Assembly (NCBI GenBank): GCA_025267735.1
Contig: CM046295.1
Location: 20,120,938-20,184,937 of the forward strand
DNA from: Mactra quadrangularis
Lineage: Eukaryota > Mollusca > Bivalvia > Venerida > Mactridae
Direction: 5' to 3'
Length of the DNA stretch: 64,000 nucleotides
Position numbers and translations under genes: made by a program. The notes beneath the pieces were generated by a model. That model did not search any database, was not told the origin of the DNA, and saw only the letters and a list, made by a program, of their open reading frames with translations. Of the stretch, positions 36,226 to 48,889 are shown one piece after another; the stretch's first letter is position 1; every line of letters starts with the position of its first letter.

Positions 36226-37434
36226 CAAGTCAACCTGATCCAAACATTGCCGTTAACGTTAGAGACAAAGTTCTAGAAACTTGTAGATAAAATTATTGTA
36301 CGTAATGAAAATAGTGCTCTACATTGTCGGATTATTTGCGTGAACCTAAATAAATAGAAGATATTTGTTAATTTTGGTGTAAGATCGATTTTGAATGTAC
36401 GAGTGAGCTACGGATAAAATATTTTCACGCGTGTCGTAACAACGGGTTAAAATATAATATCATTAGCTCATGAGTCAAATAATATATATCAAACCGAAAT
36501 AAACATATTTCATGTTAATTAGATGCTTCAATGTGGCTCTTTTAAATTTTAAGCCATCAGAACGGCGCATCCAAACTGTGAAAAATAACAAATTTATTTT
36601 CATTGTTTCAAAACAGTGGAATATTGATTTTTATTTCAACGATAAATCCTGCTAATCGACTGGAAAACATAATAAAACAACTTTTTACATCAATTGAAAT
36701 ATTCTATTTATGTATTTCGGACTATAATATCGACACATCAATGGTGATATGTAAACAAGAATAATAACATATTTGTTCAGTTAAATTTGATAGATTCGTT
36801 CATGCACTACCTTGCAGGGCAGTATTCGAAAAGTTTTGTACATATTTTGACATGTGTATTGGATTTAAGTTTTTCTTGTGAGTTATTAAGATTTTGTTTC
36901 TTAAATATTAACGTTAAATGACATGTACTTAACATTTAATTTTACTTTTGCAATTGTTCATTCAATTCATTCAAATGATATTTTTTTTCCATTTCAATGA
37001 CGACTAAAATGTGTAATTAATAATAAATTTAAAGTCAAAATAAAACATGTTACTACAACTATAAGTGTATGCTTGTGCCGTGAAAGTTGTTTGTTTTATT
37101 GTATCGAATCAACGTAACAACTCTTGTGTCTATTGCACCACCGTTGTACCTGCTTCGCCATATTATCAAAAATATTCAGCGTAGTTGTTACAGCCAATAC
37201 CCTAGTAAATAAGCTTTTTGTCTCTACCTATGAATCAACCGAAGAGAGTTTTACTAGGCATATGTAAAGCTGACTCAGTGACACTGGTCAGGAAATGTCA
37301 CGTGGATTAGCTACGGTAATAAAAGGAAAGCTAACAGAAAAAAGGTGCGGTTTAAAGTCTGCTTTCATATACCTGTTCAACCGACTTTACATGTTTATAC
37401 ACCAGTTTTGAAAAAAAAGACGTATTATGGTATA
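36226..37434. other. Intergenic region
   Basis: AT-rich sequence with no gene, RNA or clear repeat that I can support. Confidence 0.3.
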
Positions 37435-37485
37435 CCCTCCGTCTGTCTGTCCGTCCGTCCGTCTGTCCGTCCGTTAGCCACATCA
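37435..37485 (+). repeat. (CCGT)n-type simple repeat
   Basis: CCGTCTGTCTGTCCGTCCGT and more of the same, directly in front of the 143-bp tandem array. It appears to be the leading edge of the same composite repeat. Confidence 0.75.
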
Positions 37486-37559
37486 TGTCCGCTCAATATT
37501 TTGAAAAGTTCCGAGTGACAATCATGGTACTTGGTAAGAAGATTGATCATACTCAGATG

Positions 37560-38960
37560 ACACCTATACATTTTGAGGTCACTAGGTAAATGTCAAGGTC
37601 ACCGGGACTTAAAATATGCAAACCTTGTCCGGACGATAACTCTACAACGACTGTACCTGGGTTCACCAAATTTTATGCGAGAATAGCCCATGTGTCAAGG
37701 AAGTGCCCTATTGGTTTTGGAGCTCCAGGGTTAAAGGTCAAGGTCACATTGGCATCAAATGGAAAAACATTGTCCGGACAATAACTAAATAACCACAGTC
37801 CCTAGGTTAACCAAATTTTATGTGAAAGTAGCCCATGTGTCACGGATGTGCACTAATGGTTTTGGGCCCCAATGGACGTAGGTCAAGGTCACAAGGGCAT
37901 TTAAAACCTTGTCAGAACGATAACTTAACAGTTATTGTACCTATATTTACCAAATTTGATTTGAGAGTAGCCCATGTGTCAAGGATGTACCCTCTTGGTT
38001 TTGAGGCCCCAGAGTCAAAGGTCAAGGATACAGGGACATCATATGGAAAAACCTTGTCCGGAAGATAACTCAACAACGACTGTAGCTAGGTTCACCAAAA
38101 TTTATGTGAAAATAGCCCATGTGTCAAGAAAGTGCCCTATTCGTTTTGGGCCCCTGTATCAAAGGTCAAGGTCACAGGGGCATCATATGGAAAAACTTTT
38201 TCTGGACGATAACTCTACAACCACTGTACCTAGGTTCACAAACTTTTATGTGAGAGTAGCCCATGTGTCAATGATGTGCCCTATTGGTTTTGGGGCCCCA
38301 GAGTCAATGGTCAAGTTGGCAGGGACTTATTTATATGAAAAATTTGTCCGGACAATTAGTCAGCAACCACTGTAACTATGTTCATCAAATTTATCTGATA
38401 ATAGTCCGTGTGTCAAGGATGTGCCTTTTCGGTTCTGAGGCCTCAGGGTCAAATGTCAAGGTCCCAGGGACATTATATGGTAAAACATTGTCTGGACGAT
38501 AACTCCAAAACCACTTTTCCTATGTTCACCATATTTTATGTGTTAATAGCCCTTTGGTAGGGAAAGTTCCCTTTTGATTTTGAGACCCCAGGGTCAAAGT
38601 CACTTGGACTTAAATTATATTAAAAGAATGTCCGGACAATAACTCAATAATGACTGTACCTAGGTTCACCAAAATTTTATGTAAGTGTAGCCTTAATGTC
38701 TAGCATTTGCTCCTTTGGTTTTGAGGCCCCTGGGTTAAAGTTCAAGGTCGCAAGGACATCATAAGGAAAACATTGTCCAGAGAATAACTCAACAACCACT
38801 TTATCTAGGTTTACCAAATTTCATGTATCAATACTCTTTGGGTCAAGGGTATGAACTTTTGGTTCTGAGGCCCCAGTGTCAAGGCCACTGGAAGTTCATA
38901 TGGGAAAACTTTGTGTCTGTGATTACTCAGTCACGGCTGTACCTAGGTTCTCAAAATCTT
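37560..38960 (+). repeat. Tandem array of a ~143-bp unit (about ten copies)
   Basis: The phrase GATAACTC-A-ACAACNACTG-TACCTAGGTTCACCAAA recurs near 37634, 37781, 37918, 38064, 38207, 38353, 38498, 38636, 38780 and 38920, a spacing of 137-147 bases. Units share AGTAGCCCATGTGTCAAGG, GGTTTTGAGGCCCCAG and, in most, TCAAGGTCAC. Divergence grows to the right. Long open frames across it are a by-product of the repeat period and composition, not genes. Confidence 0.85.
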
Positions 38961-40113
38961 TGCTTTGGATAGCCCTTCAGTTAAGGATGTGACATATTAT
39001 GAGGTCCCGGGGTCATTGGTTAAGCATTGGTTAAGGTCATGGGGACTTCGTATGAGATAGAACACAGCATGGACTGCGCACGGGCGTATAATGCCCCGCC
39101 CAGCGGAGCTCTTGTTTTTATATCCCCCTCGGATCACTGAAATGTCCTTGAGGCAGGTGATCCCACACAAAACCCATTTACACATGATTGCAGTGAAACA
39201 ACTGTATGTAAATTTGAAAGTTAAGGAATGAATAGCAATGCCCCTCTTGTTGTTCAAAACCCTGGGAACTCTAAATTCATAAACGCTTGTCTTTTTAATG
39301 CCCAACTACTTCTATATGGAATGACTGCAGTAGTTACTGCGTTAATATTTTGATTTTGAGATCCCAGGGCCAAAGTCACTGGGATAAAATTTATTAAACC
39401 ATTTTCCGGACAATTACTCAATAATGACTGTACCTAGGTTCACCAAAATTTTATTTAAAGGTAGCCTTAATGTCTAGCATTTGCCTCTTTGGTTTTGAGG
39501 CCCCTGGGTTAAAGTTCAAGGTCACAAGGATGTCATAAGGAAAACATTGTCGAGAGAATAAGTCAACAACCACTTCATTTAGGTTTACCAAATTTCATGT
39601 ATCAATACTCTTTGGGTCAAGGGTGTGAACTTTTGATTCTGAGGCCCCAGGGTCAAGGCCACCTGAAGTTTATATGGGAAAGCTTTGTGCCTGTAAAAAC
39701 TCAACCACGGCTGTACATAGGTTCTCAAAATATTTGCTTTTGATAGCCCTTCAGTTAAGGATGCGACCTATTCTGAGGTCCCGGGGTCATTGGTTAAGGT
39801 CACGGGGACTTTGTATGAGATAGAACACAGCATGGACTGCGCACGGACGTATAATGCCCCGCCCAGCGGAGCTCTTGTTTTTATATCCCCCTCGGATCAC
39901 TGAAATGTCCTTGAGGCAGGTGATCCCACACAAAAACCCATTTACACATGATTGCAGTGAAACAACTGTATGTAAATTTGAAAGTTAAGGAATGAATAGC
40001 AATGTCCCTTGTGTTGTTCAAAACCCATGGACCTCTATATTCATAAATGCTTGTCTTTTTAGTGCCCAGCTACCTCTATATGGAATGACTGCAGTAGTTA
40101 CTGCGTTAATATT
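38580..40113 (+). repeat. ~765-bp tandem duplication at the end of the 143-bp array
   Basis: Two adjacent copies, about 38580-39349 and 39350-40113. Each contains the last two 143-bp units, a terminus GGACTGCGCACGG ... CCGCCCAGCGGAGCTCTTG, and a single-copy tail from ATCCCCCTCGGATCACTG to GCAGTAGTTACTGCG. The marker ATGACTGCAG occurs at 39321 and 40085, 764 bases apart. The copies are very similar, so the event is younger than the array itself. Confidence 0.85.
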
Positions 40114-40211
40114 GGTTATAAAATCTTATTGAAATTGCTAAATAATTTCACAAAGTGTGTTGAGTTGAATTCAATGGATTATATTTTCGTCTATTTACTT
40201 TTTTATTTTTG

Positions 40212-40231
40212 CACAAATCTTCCTGGTTTAA
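40212..40231 (+). promoter_or_regulatory. Family upstream motif before H
   Basis: CACAAATCTTCCTGGTTTAA, differing from the C and E copies by one base in the core (CCTGG for CCGGG). It is 1.36 kb upstream of the H start codon. No GTGAGT donor was recognised downstream. Confidence 0.4.
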
Positions 40232-40802
40232 AAAGTGCTGTATATATGTATATCAAAATTACTGGTTCATGATCAATATTTTATTTAGCTCAAACATAAT
40301 AGTGCTTGTCCAAACAGTTTAAAAGAATCCAAAAAGGAACAAACAGGAAAAAACAACATCATAATAAAGTGGAAAGGAGACAAAAGAAGACATGGATGGG
40401 ACAAATGTATATATTAAAAGTGCATGACATGGATCAAAGTTAAACAAGCTAATAAATAAATTATTTTACTCTTTTGTAAGAAAGTTAAGTAAATAAATTT
40501 TGCTGTTTTAATGTAAGTAGTATCCACAATATTGCTTTTAGTAGAACAATGGTATTTAATAAAAGATATGAAATCCATGAAGAAGTCTTTTTTCGAACTA
40601 CAATATGGTCGTTGCTCATTATTATGTCCTATTACATGTAGAAATGATCTGATACGATCAGTTCTGAAGTGTATTGCTGCTATAAACGCCTGTTTAAAAA
40701 TTCGAACCCATGACTTAACTTTGAAATACAAAAACATTTGTAACCAGCAAACGATTTTGTATTTAAAGGGACATTGTAAAATTACTTCGTATCGAAATGC
40801 TA

Positions 40803-41020
40803 ATCGCGGCTGTGGCGTATTGGTTAGCATGTCTGATTTCGAATCTGGAAATCACGGGTTTGAACCCGGTCGCGGCGAGTCATACCCTATACATGAGTTG
40901 TCGGCCTCGTGGTAGGGTAAGTTAGTACTGGTGATAGGTGTCCAGGAAACCTTTAGTGGGAAGAGCTGGCCGTCGTATATATAATCTAAATATGTGTTGA
41001 ATACAACGTTAAAAAAGAAA
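40803..41020 (+). repeat. tRNA-derived SINE, copy 2
   Basis: Same family as 19113-19337: head CGCGGCTGTGGCGTATTGGT, box B GGGTTTGAACCCGGTCGCGG, body CATACCCTATACATGAG and end GAATACAACGTTAAAAAAG. ORFs on both strands overlapping it (40414-40915) include SINE sequence and are not genes. Confidence 0.8.
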
Positions 41021-41859
41021 TGTGGCATCTATCTTTTGGAGTTCTTTAGAACTGTTGACATGATCTTTATTATAATGAATTCTCTCTTAAATAAGTCATT
41101 ACGGACAGCCGAGGATAAGAAATAAAACTTAAACTTCTGCAAGGGAAACACTTTTATAAGCTTTAAGTAACCGATTGTACAACACCAACTAAATTGTATA
41201 GAACTGTATGCCTATCGGAATCACGTTCTAATAATAACTGCACAGTACAACCTCTGCAAAGCGGCCCTCTACATATTAAATTCTCTACACAACAACATCT
41301 GCAGAGCATCGACCTATAAACAACAAATTTTTGTAGTTCCTCCCAGTACGTGTTGCACAACAGATCTTGTACTGTAATAAGAAATTATATGCCTGTTAAA
41401 ACTGCTTGGAAAAGATGTCCATGATTATACTATAATAAGTTTACATTTTGTGAAATTATGTGAAATTATGTCCCAGTTAATACAGTTTAGAAAATTGCAA
41501 TGCATAAAATATTCCATAACTATACTCAAAAAGTTTACATTATGATACTATTTCAGGAAGTGTGTGATCATAATACAAATCCATTATGTTTTGGTATAAA
41601 TTGCTAGTTCTAATAATATGTTGTGTTTCTAAAGGTAAGTATTGATACTTATTTGCCAACGCTTTAAAATTATTGACAATTTCTTCTATATCTTTCTAAT
41701 ATTGCATTGGCTGACGTACAAGGCTATGAAAACAAACAAAAGTTTCAAAATTGTTCGCGCAATGATGAAACGGTATTATTAAGCTCAGTTCAGTCATGAT
41801 ATTGGTGTGCCAAACACCCTAGTTAGCTTTTTCTTTTACTCCCTACATTGCTTCTAATA

Positions 41860-42060
41860 TTTTTAAATACCATTGAGTGTCTGTAATTGTGTAAAAATGT
41901 CTCAATATTTTAGGACAAACTGGTCTATAGATTGCAAGAAATATAGAGTAAAATTTACAAAAACACTGAAATGGTTTATACCGTGACATGCGGGGTAGAT
42001 TTTTACTACTTGAAACGCTATATTTTGCACTTGTATGTAAATTAGCACTAAAATTATTAT
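41860..42060 (-). repeat. Diverged third copy of the F/G 3'-flank block, inside intron 1 of H
   Basis: GAGTGTCTGTAATTGTGT ... ACCGTGACATGCGGGGTAGA matches 28370-28510 and 49840-49970 (AGTGTCTGTAATTGTGT ... ACCATGACATACGGGGTAGA). It is much more diverged than the other two copies. The 99-codon minus-strand ORF at 41902-42201 crosses it and has a hydrophobic stretch, but I see no conserved frame among the three copies. Confidence 0.5.
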
Positions 42061-42884
42061 CAAACCACCAATTTTCTGCTTAAAACTGCTGACATTTGAT
42101 AGACTGATCGGGTCCGCAAAAAATCCATATACACCACCTGTGATGTTCATATGTCCCACGGGTAGCCTCTCATAATAATTCAACATAAATTGTTTTGTCA
42201 AATGTCCGCCATTTTATTCAGCGATCGAAAATACATTTCTTTGAAATCAAAGAACAAATTAGAAATAATGATCTCCTGTTCTTTATAAAATAACGATATA
42301 CATTGCATTTTCAATTCTAATAACGAATCTATTACTCACAATACTGTAAATCAAGGGCCCAAAATTTGACGCATTATAACTCCAACCTCCACACTAATGC
42401 TTTGCCATGGATTGTTTTTCCTTTTCCATTATGTGACTGTGTACAATGCGGTGAATTTTTTAGTCATTATAAATTTAATACAAAGGTTGACTAGCGTTTC
42501 ATTCATCATTGAAGCAAGCCAAGTTTCGCATTAAGTATAAATAATGAAACTGGTTGTCAAACGAATTTTCTCAAATATAATTCCATGTAGTTTCTTTTGG
42601 GTCTATTTTCGGAAAACAATTTCTATCGTGCCCTAACAGTTTATACCGTCAGCAAGTATTTCCTGTGTGCAATTTTCCTTAGATCCACGAAAATTATTAG
42701 TTTAAATGTCAAAAAGTACATCATACTACACATCATATCATGACCGTCATTATGACGTCATGATTAAACGTACAAAAGGCATTAGAGTGCGCAGCGGGGA
42801 AATTTAACTAAAATACTGCATTAGTTAATTTTGTAGGAATCTGAAGCATTATAAAATCGTAATAAACATTTCTGATGTTGTATA

Positions 42885-42975
42885 TGTGTCCTTCTACCAC
42901 TCGAAGCTACATATAACCCTTTGCCTGAAGCCTCGAGGTATATGTACCCTCGGGGTAGAAGGACCAATATACACC
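42885..42975. repeat. Imperfect hairpin / small inverted repeat in intron 1 of H
   Basis: GTCCTTCTACC at the left pairs with GGTAGAAGGAC at the right, and pairing continues inward through CGAAGCTACATATAACC and GGTATATGTACCCTCG. Arms are about 30 bases around a short loop. It could be a minimal foldback element or a structured intron segment. Confidence 0.5.
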
Positions 42976-45211
42976 GTCAAAAATCTTTAAAACCAATATT
43001 AAAACAAACATTCAACTGGCAGGTGCTTTACTTTCTTCTTCAGGTATTGCTCAAGATGAACCTGCTTGTAGGACCGATAGAACTTGTGATTGTTGTGATG
43101 GTAATCCTGATGAAGAAACCAGAGATCTGTTAGATATTTTAATTATCAAGAAAATAGATGGGAATGTAAATATGGATGTAGAGATGGTTATTGGGGTGGG
43201 AAATGTTGGAATTTTTGTCCTATTTATTGTTACATATGTTCACAAAATTTTGGTGATATAGATTGACCTGTTAACTGCAAAGACGACACATGTAGGATGA
43301 TGGCGTATGTACATATGGTTGTAAAGAACATTTTATCGCAGACATATGTGACAAATGTAAACCAAGTTATTACGGATTAAACTGTGATGAACAAGGTTCT
43401 AATTTTCTAAATGGTGTGTGTGATCGATCAACAGGAAGATGTGTTGACTGTGTCAATGGCAAGTTTGGTGAACTGTGTGACAAGTCATGTTCAGTTGGAT
43501 GCAAGAACTCCGTCTGTAAAAGAAGCACTGCAATATGCGCCCAAGGGTGTTTGACTGAATATTCTGGAGACAAGTGTTGTTTAAATACCAATGGTTGTGA
43601 GATATGCGAGTCGACGTCCTCATGTGACAAATGTAGAACTGGTTTCTATGGAAATTTTTGTGAAATGTGTCCTGAAAATTGTGACGGTGTATGTGATAAA
43701 TACACTGGCAGCTGTGAATCATGTAAAGAAAGAAAGTTTTATGGAGATACATGTGATACACGATGTCCAAATAATTGTTTAACTGGCCAATGTGCACAAG
43801 AAAGAGGACATTGTATAACTTGTAGGGTAGGATTCTTTGGTAACATGTGTGAAAACGTATGTCCTGAAAATTGTTTGAATGAAAGTTGTGGTCGTGATAA
43901 TGGAAAATGCGCTGCTTGCAAAGTGGGATACAGTTGTCATACATGCTATGAGAAATGTCCAGTTCATTGTGAGGGCAACCGTTGTGGTCAAGAAAATGGT
44001 CAGTGCCTTTCTTGCACACAAGGATTTCATGGCGTTCAATGTGACTTACCATGTCCTTCAAACTGTCTTAATGGAGAATGTTCAAGACAAGACGGAGCAT
44101 GTACATCCTGCAAAGTTGGATACTATGGCAAGACGTGCAACAAACTTGCCCTGATAATTGTCTAAACAACGTTTGTGGTCAATATGATGGTATATGTCAC
44201 AATTGTAGTGTTGGATACTACAGTAGGTCATGTGACTTGACTTGTAGCAAAGATTGTATACTTAATACTTGTATTCAAGAAACTGGGACTTGTAAGACGA
44301 ATGCAAAGTAGAAAATGGTTAGTTATTATTTCATTTGTTTTGTTTATTATTAAAAATAAACAATCTTTTGTTTGAAATCGGATCACATCTGTTAATCTAT
44401 ATTTTTTATAACCCAACCCCGACAATAATATCTGGCTTAGAATTATTCTGTATCATGGTTTAAACCCTTCTCTCTTTTCCTGTGCACAAAACTGTGCAGT
44501 CTGAAACAAATGACCTTTATTTACAAGTTGTGACAGAGCACCGAACATGAAAGATATAAGAATAATGTAAGAAATCTGCTCAGAAACAATAAGTTCGGTG
44601 TCAGACTCCGGCTAAATGACCACTATGTTATTACAAAAGTCAAAGCATTATACATTACATAACACAACTCGTTATTTACAGTGCCACATTTTGGAATGAT
44701 TGTTGGTGGAGGGATTGCTGGTGTTACAATTTTTATTATTTTGAATAACGTTTTGTGTTTTATATGGATTAGGTAAGTAATTTTATTTAATTTCTATTAT
44801 ATGTAGTATAGTGTAATTTACTTGTCTATTCCGTCTGATTTTCTGAAGCTAATTTAGTGAAAATATAATAGATTTCCGTCTCAAAATTGATCATCAGTCT
44901 ATGTTATGTTTATCATTAGATTTATCTAAATAATACATTTAAATTGATTACTATATAAATAATATATATCATCTAAACATCTTTTGATTCTTTCTTTGCA
45001 AAGATCTTATGTCAACGTCGGCTAAATATACACAAAACTGTTTTGAAATATCAATATAAAAGAGAGCCCATCATGTACACATTAAAACATTTATTGCAGG
45101 AGAAAGACAAAGGAAACAAAGAAAGATCCATCAATCCAAGTAAATTCTATCTATGAAAATGACAAAGCTGACCCTGACGGATATGAAGTACTACAAATTC
45201 CCAATCACTAG

Positions 45212-46215
45212 ATGTTGATAGATACAACATATACGGTTTTCTATTTCGGATTTAAGTATTCATGGACACTTCCTAGATATTACAAGGACAAGTCAGGATC
45301 ATAATATAATGAATATATTTTTGTTATTGATATTAAATCCGCATTGCTACCCAACATTGATTCTTTTTCATATATCTCTCCCGAATAACCGCTGCAGGCA
45401 GACGTGTAATGAAAACATCCCCATTCAGAAACAGTTTAATTGATTATCAGAACTGTGGAATTAAATAAATTATCACTTTTTCTTTAAAAGAAGAATAAGT
45501 AAATATGTTGTTGAAATAAAGTCCTGTACCATCTGATTTGTATTTTTTACATTGGATATTTATTTTCTTGGAGAAATTTCATTTTGACGTAGTTATTATT
45601 TTGTTGTTGATTTTGTGATCGTCATTTATTTGTTTAATATATATATACAATAATTTATACATGTGTTCATATATATATACGTTACTAAACATCTTTGCGT
45701 AGTGATATAAAATAGTATTGTATTGTAATTATTTATTCACAAAAAGTTAGCTGAATCTAGAAAATAGGTCGAGGACTGGACTGTATTATTTTACCCACAA
45801 TATACATTGTACAACTACATTTTATTGTCATAAAATACATTCTCTTCTAAAGTTCTATAGTAAGATGTTTTGGTTAAACTAGCAGAAAATGTTAGATATT
45901 TATATGTTGAATACAAACAACGCTAACTGTTCCTTGTACTTAAAGATATTTAGAGATTTACGTACCTTTGTAATCCATTGATTTCATAGTATCATTTAAT
46001 GTGTTAGTTTTTGTAAATTTAGTAGTTTTCTATTCATTTGAAATTTGAGTTTCAAATCTTCCTGGTTGCAATATATTTTTGTGACTTTTATATAATCGAC
46101 TGTATTTGTTCGGGTTGGTTGGTCGTTTACATACACTATTACGCAGGGTAATATTTGGGGGAGCTATAATTGCAAGGCCTATCAAATGAAGTTAGTTTGA
46201 CATGTAAGTTATATA
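45212..46215. repeat. 3' flank of H with orphan promoter block
   Basis: Homologous to 14495-15760 (3' flank of C plus promoter of D). It includes TTCAAATCTTCCTGGTTGCA at 46051-46070 and a donor-like GTAAGTTATAT near 46204. In the C-D interval a family gene follows; here homology stops near 46215 and no plus-strand gene follows. Confidence 0.6.
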
Positions 46216-47270
46216 TTAAACATACTTGTATTGGACAGATGGATAACGAATCTATTTGGCGAATTAAACCGTAGGCAAGCCGCGCAAGATCTAGTGCATA
46301 AGTTAACACACGAGTTTTGTTTGCTAAGTTCTATTGTGTATTAGGGTATTAACCTTTTAAGTGTAACCACTCATTTTATAAGACTTTCAGACTGAAACTC
46401 ATAATTGAAAACATCAGGATTATAGCCCAGTTAAGTCAAATACGGTCTGACTCTTTGATATACGGAAGTGAGTAAGGCACATCGTTCTATCAATATCACA
46501 GGCGACCGGCACGGTCCCGAATCAAAAGTACATTAAATACACGTGAGGTATAAAAAATGGTAGTTTTTCACCCAGTTCAATCGGAGGCCAGTTTCGACAC
46601 CTTAACTTTATGTCACAGATTTATACGCGAGTACAAAGCTGAAGCCTTTCTCTTTCAAGTGACTCCAAAATTTTTTGCACTCGCCAAGTAATTGGATCGT
46701 AGGCCGATTTCAAACACCACACTTAAACAAACTGTGTTTACTCGATTCAGAAGTCGTAAGTACTACAATATATTTATGACGTAACGTCACGTACGTGCAT
46801 TATATTTACTGTATCATAAATGTTATAATGAAGAGCAATATTCGATTTTAATGACTAGACCGACTTCTTGAACGCTCATACGGTTTGACCGCATGGAAAG
46901 CATTTGATGATCGAATGCATGCGCAAATACCCTAGTTTTACTTAGTGCATTTGATTCAACGGTACAAATTAATTATCAATAAAGTAATTTATTCTTGCAT
47001 CTTTTGTACCGACTAAACTAGATATGTCTTAAAGTTATGTTTGAAATTGCCCATGACTTTATGCAAAATATTCGGAGTCTTGTGAAAGAGCAAAGCCCTA
47101 GCTACACTTTGTCATAATTAAATTTTAACCGAGAATGGCTTTAGGTACTGTATAAATTAAAACACTTTGACCAGTTAAATGCTCAATTATTAAAATAGAA
47201 ACTCATTTTATAAATAACCCAAACATGTCGGAACCACAAAATAAGAAGTTAAACAAGACAACTCACCGTG
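46216..47270. other. Intergenic region at a rearrangement boundary
   Basis: No gene recognised. The plus-strand unit that should follow the orphan promoter is absent, and minus-strand family sequence starts at 47277. Confidence 0.35.
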
Positions 47271-47276
47271 TCCACA

Positions 47277-48253
47277 CGAACCATATAACATTATTCAAAG
47301 GAATAATTATCACAACAGTAGCCATAATTCCACCAATAATTTCCCAGTATAGCACGACGTCTGTTATTTTTCATTTTTTAATATATCTTAATTAGGAAGA
47401 TTAGAAAGTAAGATACAAAATGATGCAAAACCTTTGTCATATTCATAAAAACTAAAAGTTTGTCAAAAATGTCACATGATACTATAAAGTAACCTTAAAT
47501 TGCAATTAGGGTTATCCAATAATAAAGGGATGCAAAACTCTTAAAATTCCTTAAAGTATACCGACGAGTTACCTATTTTAATTTAACGAAACAACAACCT
47601 TTATTTCGTTGACATCAGTATATATTAGTACAATCCCATAATATCAACTTAAGCTTGAACTACCTTACTTTTTAAATTTCAACCACTCCACTTACATTAA
47701 ATCGTGAGTCTCGGTATGCAATGTATACGATTGAAAACTTTATTTTAACTAATCTTACTCTATCTTACCGAAAGCTTCCGAAAAGGCTAGATTTAAAAAC
47801 AACAACAAAAATAGACTGTAAAAATCTGGGTGTCATAATTATATTCTTGCATAAATGTCAAGCTCACGTTGATATTGTCTGATTATATAATGCAACTAAA
47901 TGTGTTAATGACAACACAATGAAGTTATACAACATAGTCTATGTAATCGGGGATGCTGCAATTCCTTAAATGAAATAAACATTTCGTGGACAAATTTACA
48001 CTATTAAGACATTATTAAAACATAAGTGTAACATTTCAGGACAGAAATTGTTGCTTTGAAAGGGTTACTAATAAAATTTAATTTCAAGTTACAAAACAAT
48101 TTTTACACCGAACCCCGTCTTTACATCCATATGTTCATTTCCAATCTCCTGGTAGATTGTCACAAATATCCATCAGATATCTTGTTCCATCATCAGGATT
48201 ACTATTACAACGATCACAGCTCTTGTTAATTTTGCAAGCAGGCTCAGCAATAC
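47277..48253 (-). pseudogene. Pseudogene fragment I: start of ectodomain plus TM exon
   Basis: On the minus strand, 48253 to about 48110 encodes the family N-terminal module (IAEPACKINKSCDRC, then G-T-R-Y-L-M-D-I-C-D) with CDRC for CDCC and a TGA stop in place of the Cys after W-K. All EGF modules are deleted. A TM exon at about 47376-47277 has a one-base loss in the C-Y-T-G-E-I segment and has lost the AG at the expected acceptor; its donor is GTGAGT. No tail exon is found to the left. Its upstream flank matches that of F, so it is the wreck of an F-like gene. Confidence 0.75.
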
Positions 48254-48563
48254 CTGATCAAGATAATAAACCATAAACTGTTTTGGCAAAACAAATTCTT
48301 AAAATATATGAGCTACAGTTATTACTACCACATTCACAACTGATGTTAATATTGAAATCTGGATTTTCAGCAACTGCTGTATTACATGGTAAAACTGATT
48401 TTGATCCAAACTATATTTTTCGCGTTATTGAAAACACATTCACTTGCTTTTCATAATATTATACATACATTTTACAATGTACCTCATCATCAGTTCGCAG
48501 ATAGTTTGTGTAGCCATTTATTTGTATTTTTGTAATTATTAAACCTTGCACACTGTTCTCGAA

Positions 48564-48583
48564 TAACCCGGATGATTTGAACG
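48564..48583 (-). promoter_or_regulatory. Family upstream motif of fragment I
   Basis: AACCCGGATGATTTGAACG on the plus strand, the complement of the family element with one change in the core (GGATG for GGAAG). It is homologous by position to the motif before F. Confidence 0.4.
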
Positions 48584-48889
48584 AAATATGATTTTATATC
48601 TTTTTTACAAATCTGTGTAAACTTCTTCTATAGGTTGTATTATTTTAGGTCTTTTTAACATTATCGTCACATATTTTATTGAAATAAGAAAATTTGAAAC
48701 ATGCTTTAGAAGAATGAATATGACTTTGACAAAATTAAATTGAAAGTGCTTGCGTGTAAAATATTACCATATAAGTATAAATAACTGTTTTGCAAAAATT
48801 ATCTCGTTCCAAAATCCTTCAAACAATATCTTTGATGTGTAACTTGATTATACAATTAAGCATGGCATACCTTTCAATTGTATAACTAA

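Larger units (their letters stand above)
41586..45211 (+). pseudogene. Pseudogene H: long-type multi-EGF receptor with internal deletion and frameshifts
   Basis: The signal exon 41586-41634 is intact (49 nt, MFWYKLLVLIICCVSK, donor GTAAGT). The ectodomain exon begins at 43044 after CTTCAG and ends near 44317. Damage: a one-base loss near 43138 (the Cys codon of D-I-C); a large deletion joining the first EGF module directly to a later one at about 43255, with TGA at 43264-43266; at least one more frameshift near 43295; a one-base loss near 44143 (N-K-T-C); and TAG at 44309-44311 before the donor. Between 43416 and 44140 about nine EGF modules are intact. The TM exon 44682-44772 is 91 nt, 12 shorter in frame. 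The tail exon 45100-45211 is intact (NSIYEND, GYEVL). The module set is that of E, F and G. Confidence 0.8.

Noticed and set aside
37590..38502. Several protein-coding ORFs (64-133 codons) with similar peptides
   Set aside because: They are readings of the 143-bp tandem repeat; frames change from unit to unit and no start or splice context is conserved.
40414..40915. 138-codon minus and 127-codon plus ORFs
   Set aside because: They overlap each other and run into the SINE at 40803; no domain is seen.
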